Shown here piece after piece: positions 59,844 to 64,000 of a stretch of 64,000 bases of DNA. The stretch is from Ewingella sp049889095. GTDB taxonomy: Bacteria; Pseudomonadota; Gammaproteobacteria; Enterobacterales; Enterobacteriaceae. The DNA lies in NCBI GenBank assembly GCA_049889095.1, contig JBLJFK010000001.1; one strand, written 5' to 3'. Made by a program: the position numbers and the translations under genes. The notes beneath the pieces were generated by a model. It was not told the DNA's origin. It did not search any database and saw nothing but the letters and a program-made list of their open reading frames with translations. The first letter of the stretch is position 1; every line of letters starts with the position of its first letter.

Positions 59844-60533
59844 TTAGTTTAAAGGTTGTATGGTTAACACGTTATTCAACAGGCTGAGGCGTGCCGCCTG
59901 TCCGGAATAGTCGGACGGGATTTGATCACTCAACCAGTACTGCCCTGCGATTGAGACTAGCTCAGCTCCGAGGTGCGTGCAAAAAATCTGGCAATTTGCA
60001 TCCCCAGCGGCTCCAGCGAGTGCACGGCCACGCATCATGCCATAAATATGGATGTTACCATCGGCAATAAGTTCCGCACCGGCGCTCACGCTACTTGTAA
60101 CAATGAGATCGCTGTTACGGGCATAAATCTGTTGGCCAGAGCGGACTGGCGTGCTGATGATCCGGGTTTTCGCTGGCGCATTGTCTGGCACAACGGGTAC
60201 CGGCGCCTCTGCGGCGATACGCTGGGCGCGGCCTTCATTCAGCAACGGTAAACCGGTGCGGGAGATGGCGCGTTTCTGACGTTCATCTTTGCAACCACTG
60301 ATACCAACAACGCGAAAACCAGCAGAAGAGACAGCCTGTTGAATGTCTTTCCAGTTCGCTTCGCCTGTGAGCGCCGCGACGTTGATAACAACAGGGGCAT
60401 TTTTGAGGAAAGCAGGGGCTTGCTCCACTTTGTCCTGCAATGCCTGATGAATAACCTCGGGTTGTGAACTATGTAAATGAACAACCGATAAGGTGAAACT
60501 GCTGCCTTTTAGTTCTATTGGCGATTGTGACAT
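59844..60533 (-). CDS. minC: Septum site-determining inhibitor MinC
   Basis: MinC inhibits FtsZ polymerisation near the poles. It has 229 residues: an N-terminal FtsZ-interacting domain (IELKGSSFTLSVVHLHS), a linker of about 35 residues rich in Pro and Ala, and a C-terminal beta-helix that binds MinD (SGQQIYARNSDLIVTSSVS, GNIHIYGMMRGRALAGAAGD). First gene of minCDE, divergent from ycgL. Confidence 0.96.
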   Translation of the reverse strand: MSQSPIELKGSSFTLSVVHLHSSQPEVIHQALQDKVEQAPAFLKNAPVVINVAALTGEANWKDIQQAVSSAGFRVVGISGCKDERQKRAISRTGLPLLNEGRAQRIAAEAPVPVVPDNAPAKTRIISTPVRSGQQIYARNSDLIVTSSVSAGAELIADGNIHIYGMMRGRALAGAAGDANCQIFCTHLGAELVSIAGQYWLSDQIPSDYSGQAARLSLLNNVLTIQPLN

Positions 60534-60670
60534 CTATCCTGACTCAGTCTCAGCAACTTTTTAATCCCCAGAATACAACTCGGGGGGCGATATTCCGATG
60601 TACGATAAGCATGTTATAGTTACAGTTATATCTAGGCAAGCCGCCGTTTCAATAAAGTAGAGTTAAAAAA

Positions 60671-60943
60671 ATGCTTTGTGCCATCTATAGAAGTAACAAA
60701 CGTGATCAGACTTACCTGTATGTCGAAAAAAAAGACGATTTCTCGCGCGTTCCTGAAGAATTAATGCAAGGTTTTGGCAAGCCGCAGTTCTCAATGGTGA
60801 TAAACCTCGGTCAACGAGAAAAATTAGCGATTGCAGATATTGAGAAAGTAAAACAGTCCCTCGAAGAACAAGGTTATTATTTGCAAGTGCCGCCGCCGAT
60901 GGAAAGTTTATTGAATATGCACCTTCAAAACGGTGAAAAATAA
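60671..60943 (+). CDS. ycgL: YcgL family protein
   Basis: A 90-residue YcgL-domain protein, function unknown. The start MLCAIYRSNKRDQTYLYVEK and the segments FSRVPEELMQGFG and MVINLGQREKL are the family core. Divergent from minC, as in E. coli. A single small gene with a modest ribosome site (AGTAGAG). Confidence 0.9.
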   Translation: MLCAIYRSNKRDQTYLYVEKKDDFSRVPEELMQGFGKPQFSMVINLGQREKLAIADIEKVKQSLEEQGYYLQVPPPMESLLNMHLQNGEK

Positions 60944-61063
60944 ACCGAAGGTGCTCGTTATTGGTGTGTTTTTGTAAATTCGGAGCTGTCGTCTTGCATT
61001 CATCTCTGCGCTCCTTCAGGTTGATGAAAACCCAGAGTCATAGAGATAATAAGGAACAAAGTG

Positions 61064-62248
61064 ATGAAATTGTCGATATTGGCCGTTTTAGTGACTAGCG
61101 TAATCCTGAGCGGTTGTGTAAAGGAAAGCGTAGCCAATGAAACTCAGACCACCACCGTGGCGACAACGGTGCAGGCACCGGCCACCGAAAATGTCACTAA
61201 AACTACGCTGGCTCAGCAGGGGCGCGATCCTGCTGAGTTTCCGGGATATGTCGATCAACTTAAAACTCAGGCCCGTCAGCAAGGTATTAGCCAGCAGACT
61301 ATCGACAGCGCTTTCGCCAATATTCATTTTATCGATCGGGTGATTAACTCAGACCGTAACCAGTTGGAGAATAAAACGACGCTTGACGACTACCTGGCGC
61401 GCGTTCTAACGGAACGTAAAATCGCCGAGGGCAGAACTCAGTATCAAGCCAACCTGGCTGCCCTGACGCAGGCCAGCGATCGCTATGGCGTGCAACCACA
61501 ATATATCGTTGCGTTGTGGGCCATGGAGAGTAACTTCGGCAAGATACAGGGTAAGGAAGATGTTTTCTCCGCGCTGGCGACGCTGGCCTTTGAAGGTCGT
61601 CGTGAAGCCTTCTTTACCAAAGAGTTCATGGCTGCTCTGAAAATTGTCGATTCCGGCCATGCTACCAGTGAAATGATGCAAGGCTCGTGGGCGGGTGCGA
61701 TGGGCCAGTCACAGTTTATGCCGACCTCCTATCTGAACTACGGTGCTGATGGTGACGGTGACGGTAAGATAGATATCTGGAAAAACACCCATGATGTCTT
61801 CGCTTCTACCGCCAATTATCTTTCGACCGAGGGGTGGAAAGGGGATCAGACCTGGGGCCAGGAAGTGAAATTGCCTGCAGGTTTTGATGCCAATCTGGCT
61901 GGTTTGAAAAACAACCAGATGCATACGGCAAGCTTTTGGCAGCAAAAGGGCGTGACGCAGAAAGAGGGTAGCAAGCTGACATCAACAGCCACCCGTGCCT
62001 GGATAATCACTCCTGATGATCTCCAGGGGCGTGCGTTCCTGGTCTATGATAATTTCCGCACCATAATGCACTGGAATCGTTCGACCTATTTCGCGCTGAG
62101 CATCGGTATGATGGCTGATGCTATTGTGGCAGAGCAGGTTCAGGCAGAGGCGCCCGTACCGACCGAGCCCCTGAAGCAGGTTGAGCCTGCTGCACCTGCC
62201 ACTCAGGCACCTTTGGCTCCGGTGGGCAAAAACCCCTTCGGTGGATGA
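61064..62248 (+). CDS. MltB-type lytic murein transglycosylase, lipid-anchored
   Basis: A 394-residue family-3 (SLT_2) lytic transglycosylase that would cut the glycan strand of peptidoglycan with 1,6-anhydro product formation. The lipobox LSGC puts the acylated Cys at residue 18. Catalytic Glu155 is in ALWAMESNFGK, and GSWAGAMGQSQFMPTSYLNY and DGDGDGKIDIWKN are family motifs. A Thr/Ala-rich linker (20-50) and a Pro/Ala-rich tail (350-394) flank the enzyme domain. GTG at 61061 and ATG at 61064 are both possible. E. coli has no gene here between ycgL and ycgM. Confidence 0.85.
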   Translation: MKLSILAVLVTSVILSGCVKESVANETQTTTVATTVQAPATENVTKTTLAQQGRDPAEFPGYVDQLKTQARQQGISQQTIDSAFANIHFIDRVINSDRNQLENKTTLDDYLARVLTERKIAEGRTQYQANLAALTQASDRYGVQPQYIVALWAMESNFGKIQGKEDVFSALATLAFEGRREAFFTKEFMAALKIVDSGHATSEMMQGSWAGAMGQSQFMPTSYLNYGADGDGDGKIDIWKNTHDVFASTANYLSTEGWKGDQTWGQEVKLPAGFDANLAGLKNNQMHTASFWQQKGVTQKEGSKLTSTATRAWIITPDDLQGRAFLVYDNFRTIMHWNRSTYFALSIGMMADAIVAEQVQAEAPVPTEPLKQVEPAAPATQAPLAPVGKNPFGG

Positions 62249-62270
62249 CTGACATTTTTAGGAGTTTTCC

Positions 62271-62927
62271 ATGTATCAACACAGAGATTGGAACGGTGCG
62301 CTGCTTGATTTTCCGGTGAATAAAGTAGTGTGTGTCGGCAGTAATTACGCTGACCACATTAAAGAGATGGGCAGTCAGGTAGCTGCTGAACCGGTTTTGT
62401 TTATCAAACCTGAAACGGCACTGTGTGACATTCGTCAACCTATTGTGATCCCAACCAGTCTGGGGTCAGTTCATCATGAGGTTGAGCTGGCTATCTTGAT
62501 CGGCACTCCGCTTAAGCAGGCCAGTGAAGATCGGGTAGCTAACGCCATCGCCGGTTACGCTTTGGCACTGGATTTGACATTACGCGACCTGCAGGCGGGG
62601 TTTAAAAAGGCCGGCCAGCCGTGGGAAAAAGCCAAAGGTTTTGACGGTTCCTGTCCGATCAGCGGTTTCATTCCTGTCAGCGAGTTCGGTGATGCCCAGT
62701 CCGCTGAGTTGCAGCTAATCGTCAATGGTGAAGTTCGCCAGAGTGGAAACAGCCGGGACATGTTGACCAAAATTCTGCCGTTGATCGCCTACATGAGCCG
62801 TTTCTTTACGCTGCGCGCCGGAGATATCATTCTTACGGGGACACCACAGGGCGTGGGCCCTATGGCCGTTGGTGATACAATTCAGGCCTCGGTCAATGGC
62901 AAAAGTGTGACTACCCGCGTTATTTGA
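62271..62927 (+). CDS. ycgM: Fumarylacetoacetate hydrolase-family protein YcgM
   Basis: A 218-residue FAH-superfamily protein. Homologues include acylpyruvate hydrolase and oxaloacetate decarboxylase/tautomerase; the activity of this one is not known. Metal-binding acidic residues occur in VHHEVELAIL (E-x-E) and ALDLTLRDLQ, and GSCPISGF and GDIILTGTPQGVGP are family motifs. AGGAG precedes the ATG. It is followed by a terminator-like hairpin. Confidence 0.9.
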   Translation: MYQHRDWNGALLDFPVNKVVCVGSNYADHIKEMGSQVAAEPVLFIKPETALCDIRQPIVIPTSLGSVHHEVELAILIGTPLKQASEDRVANAIAGYALALDLTLRDLQAGFKKAGQPWEKAKGFDGSCPISGFIPVSEFGDAQSAELQLIVNGEVRQSGNSRDMLTKILPLIAYMSRFFTLRAGDIILTGTPQGVGPMAVGDTIQASVNGKSVTTRVI

Positions 62928-62965
62928 TCCTTTCTGACCTGCTGCACGCAAATAGGTCAATAGAA

Positions 62966-63000
62966 AAAGCTGTCCTGAATATTTTCGGGCAGCTTTACTT
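62966..63000 (+). terminator. Terminator-like hairpin after ycgM
   Basis: AAAGCTGTCC (62966-62975) pairs, with one T-G pair, with GGGCAGCTTT (62987-62996), followed by TTTACTT-type sequence. Confidence 0.55.
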
Positions 63001-63060
63001 GCATCTCTGCACTAAAGTGTTTATATAAGCCCCCTTATTTTACTAAACCCGGATGCCACC

Positions 63061-63510
63061 ATGACTGAACCCAATTTTTGGCAGCAAAAAAAACTGTCTG
63101 AGATGACAGACGAAGAGTGGGAAGCGTTGTGCGATGGTTGCGGGCAATGCTGCTTACATAAGTTGATTGACGAAGATACGGACGAAATTTATTTCACCAA
63201 CGTAGCCTGCAATCAGCTGAATATTAAGTCCTGCCAATGCCGAAATTATGACCGTCGTTTCACTCTGGAAGAAGATTGCATCAAGCTGACTCGTGAGAAT
63301 CTAACCACTTTTGACTGGTTGCCGCCAACTTGCGCGTATCGTCTGATTGGTGAGGGAAATCCATTACTGCCTTGGCACCCATTGCTGAATAAGTCGTCCA
63401 AATCCGCGATGCATACCGAACGGATTTCAGTCCGCTATATCGCCGTGCGTGAAGATGATGTCGAAGATTGGCAGGACCACATTATGAATAAACCAAGCTG
63501 GGCTAAGTAA
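63061..63510 (+). CDS. ycgN: YcgN family cysteine-cluster protein (UPF0260)
   Basis: A 149-residue YcgN/UPF0260 protein, function unknown. The N-terminal CDGCGQCCLHK (C-x-x-C-x-x-C-C) with further cysteines in VACNQLNIKSCQCRNY suggests a metal or Fe-S site. The ending DHIMNKPSW matches E. coli YcgN. The ribosome site is weak. Confidence 0.93.
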   Translation: MTEPNFWQQKKLSEMTDEEWEALCDGCGQCCLHKLIDEDTDEIYFTNVACNQLNIKSCQCRNYDRRFTLEEDCIKLTRENLTTFDWLPPTCAYRLIGEGNPLLPWHPLLNKSSKSAMHTERISVRYIAVREDDVEDWQDHIMNKPSWAK

Positions 63511-63829
63511 CCGCAGAAACGAAAAGGCCCCGAGTATATAAAACACTCGAGGCCTACCAATCATTGCTACATGAAGTGGACGGCGATTATGTCTAAAGCT
63601 ATGGAATTAGTAAACAATTAAAACCATGAGAGTGCCGTGTTTTTCATTTTGTTGCCCTACGGCACAATTTTGTCAGGCTTATGAGCCTGTATGAAGTGGT
63701 TTTGTTTTTCTGAAAAAGACGAAAAGTCGGCATTCTGTATATGATGTATTGCCTTAGTTTCTCCCGCTGCTATCATTTCCGCATCAAATATCTGTGTACC
63801 AATGGGTTCGTCAATTCAGGAAAACTACA
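63511..63829. other. Gap after ycgN
   Basis: A 319-bp gap. AGGCC.CGAGT (63525-63535) pairs with ACTCG.GGCCT (63546-63556), a hairpin whose U-tract would be on the minus strand. GTGCCGT (63632-63638) pairs with ACGGCAC (63659-63665). The right part must hold the promoter of the lipoprotein gene. No other gene seen. Confidence 0.45.
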
Positions 63830-64000
63830 ATGAAAAGAACGTTTATGGCGCTGGCTGTGTTGTTGGCGGTCGGTTGTTCGGGTAAGAATCCGTATCAGCC
63901 AGCCCCGCAAGTCCTTAATGCTGCTGTAGTGACTGAAAGCCAGACCAACAAAACGCAGAGCCCAGAGCAGAACAACATTGATCAAGATAAAGCCATGCAG
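63830..64000 (+). CDS. Putative lipoprotein (3' partial)
   Basis: The first 57 codons of a gene cut by the window edge. AGGA lies before the ATG. The product starts MKRTFMALAVLLAVGCSGKN: a signal peptide with lipobox LAVGC-type (Cys16), followed by Ser-Gly-Lys and a polar linker rich in Pro, Gln, Asn and Thr. No domain is reached, so the family cannot be named. Confidence 0.65.
   Translation, partial: MKRTFMALAVLLAVGCSGKNPYQPAPQVLNAAVVTESQTNKTQSPEQNNIDQDKAMQ

Noticed and set aside
1..64000. Prophage, integron or insertion sequence
   Set aside because: No integrase, transposase, attC or phage structural gene seen on either strand.

Overview
This window is ordinary chromosome from a Gram-negative enterobacterium. 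The gene content and order are those of Enterobacterales: prfA-prmC-sirB2-sirB1-kdsA, rimJ-yceH-mviM-murJ, cmoBA-yecNED-aspS-nudB-yebC-ruvCAB-znuBCA-mepM-lpxM, pykA-hexR-zwf, yoaBA-tsaB-yeaY-fadD-rnd-minEDC-ycgL-ycgMN. Departures from E. coli point away from Escherichia and towards a Yersiniaceae-like lineage (Rahnella, Rouxiella, Ewingella or Serratia relatives), though I cannot fix the genus. These are zwf-pgl-eda with no edd at the locus, a desferrioxamine-type siderophore cluster between lpxM and pykA, and an intergenic repeat family typical of Serratia/Yersinia-type genomes. I see no insertion sequence, transposase, phage gene, integrase or CRISPR array.

Layout. 1-3.9 kb: the end of prfA, its GGQ methyltransferase prmC, sirB2, sirB1 and kdsA. 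4-6.3 kb: the SulP transporter dauA and two nearly identical tRNA-Ser(GGA) genes, each with its own promoter and a very long terminator hairpin. 6.7-10.8 kb: a POT-like transporter that lacks the ExxER motif, then ghrA-ycdX-ycdY. 10.8-18.3 kb: yceB, grxB, rimJ, yceH, mviM, murJ and argS. 18.6-23 kb: yecM, a MalY/PatB-type C-S lyase, cutC, then an AT-rich variable stretch with a small lipoprotein, a probably frameshifted small membrane protein and a two-CxxC protein. 23-30.3 kb: the tRNA wobble-modification pair cmoBA, yecN, yecE, yecD, aspS, nudB and yebC. 30.4-37.9 kb: ruvC and ruvAB with a LexA site, the divergent zinc importer znuBC/znuA with a Zur site, mepM and lpxM.

37.9-45 kb is the accessory part. 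A 290-bp block crowded with palindromes follows lpxM, then dfoS-dfoC-dfoA-dfoJ, read leftwards from a promoter overlapped by a near-consensus Fur box. Together these genes should decarboxylate lysine to cadaverine, N-hydroxylate it, succinylate it and oligomerise/cyclise the product to a desferrioxamine, then export it. No TonB-dependent receptor is present here.

45.4-51.7 kb is sugar-acid metabolism: pykA, its regulator hexR, zwf-pgl and eda, with two HexR-like operators between hexR and zwf; eda is bracketed by inverted copies of the repeat family. 51.8-64 kb: the helicase yoaA, tsaB, yeaY, fadD, rnd, the division-site genes minCDE, ycgL, a lipid-anchored MltB-type lytic transglycosylase, ycgM, ycgN and the start of a lipoprotein cut by the window edge. 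Many starts were moved inward from the longest open frame on the basis of Shine-Dalgarno position and the N-termini of known homologues.
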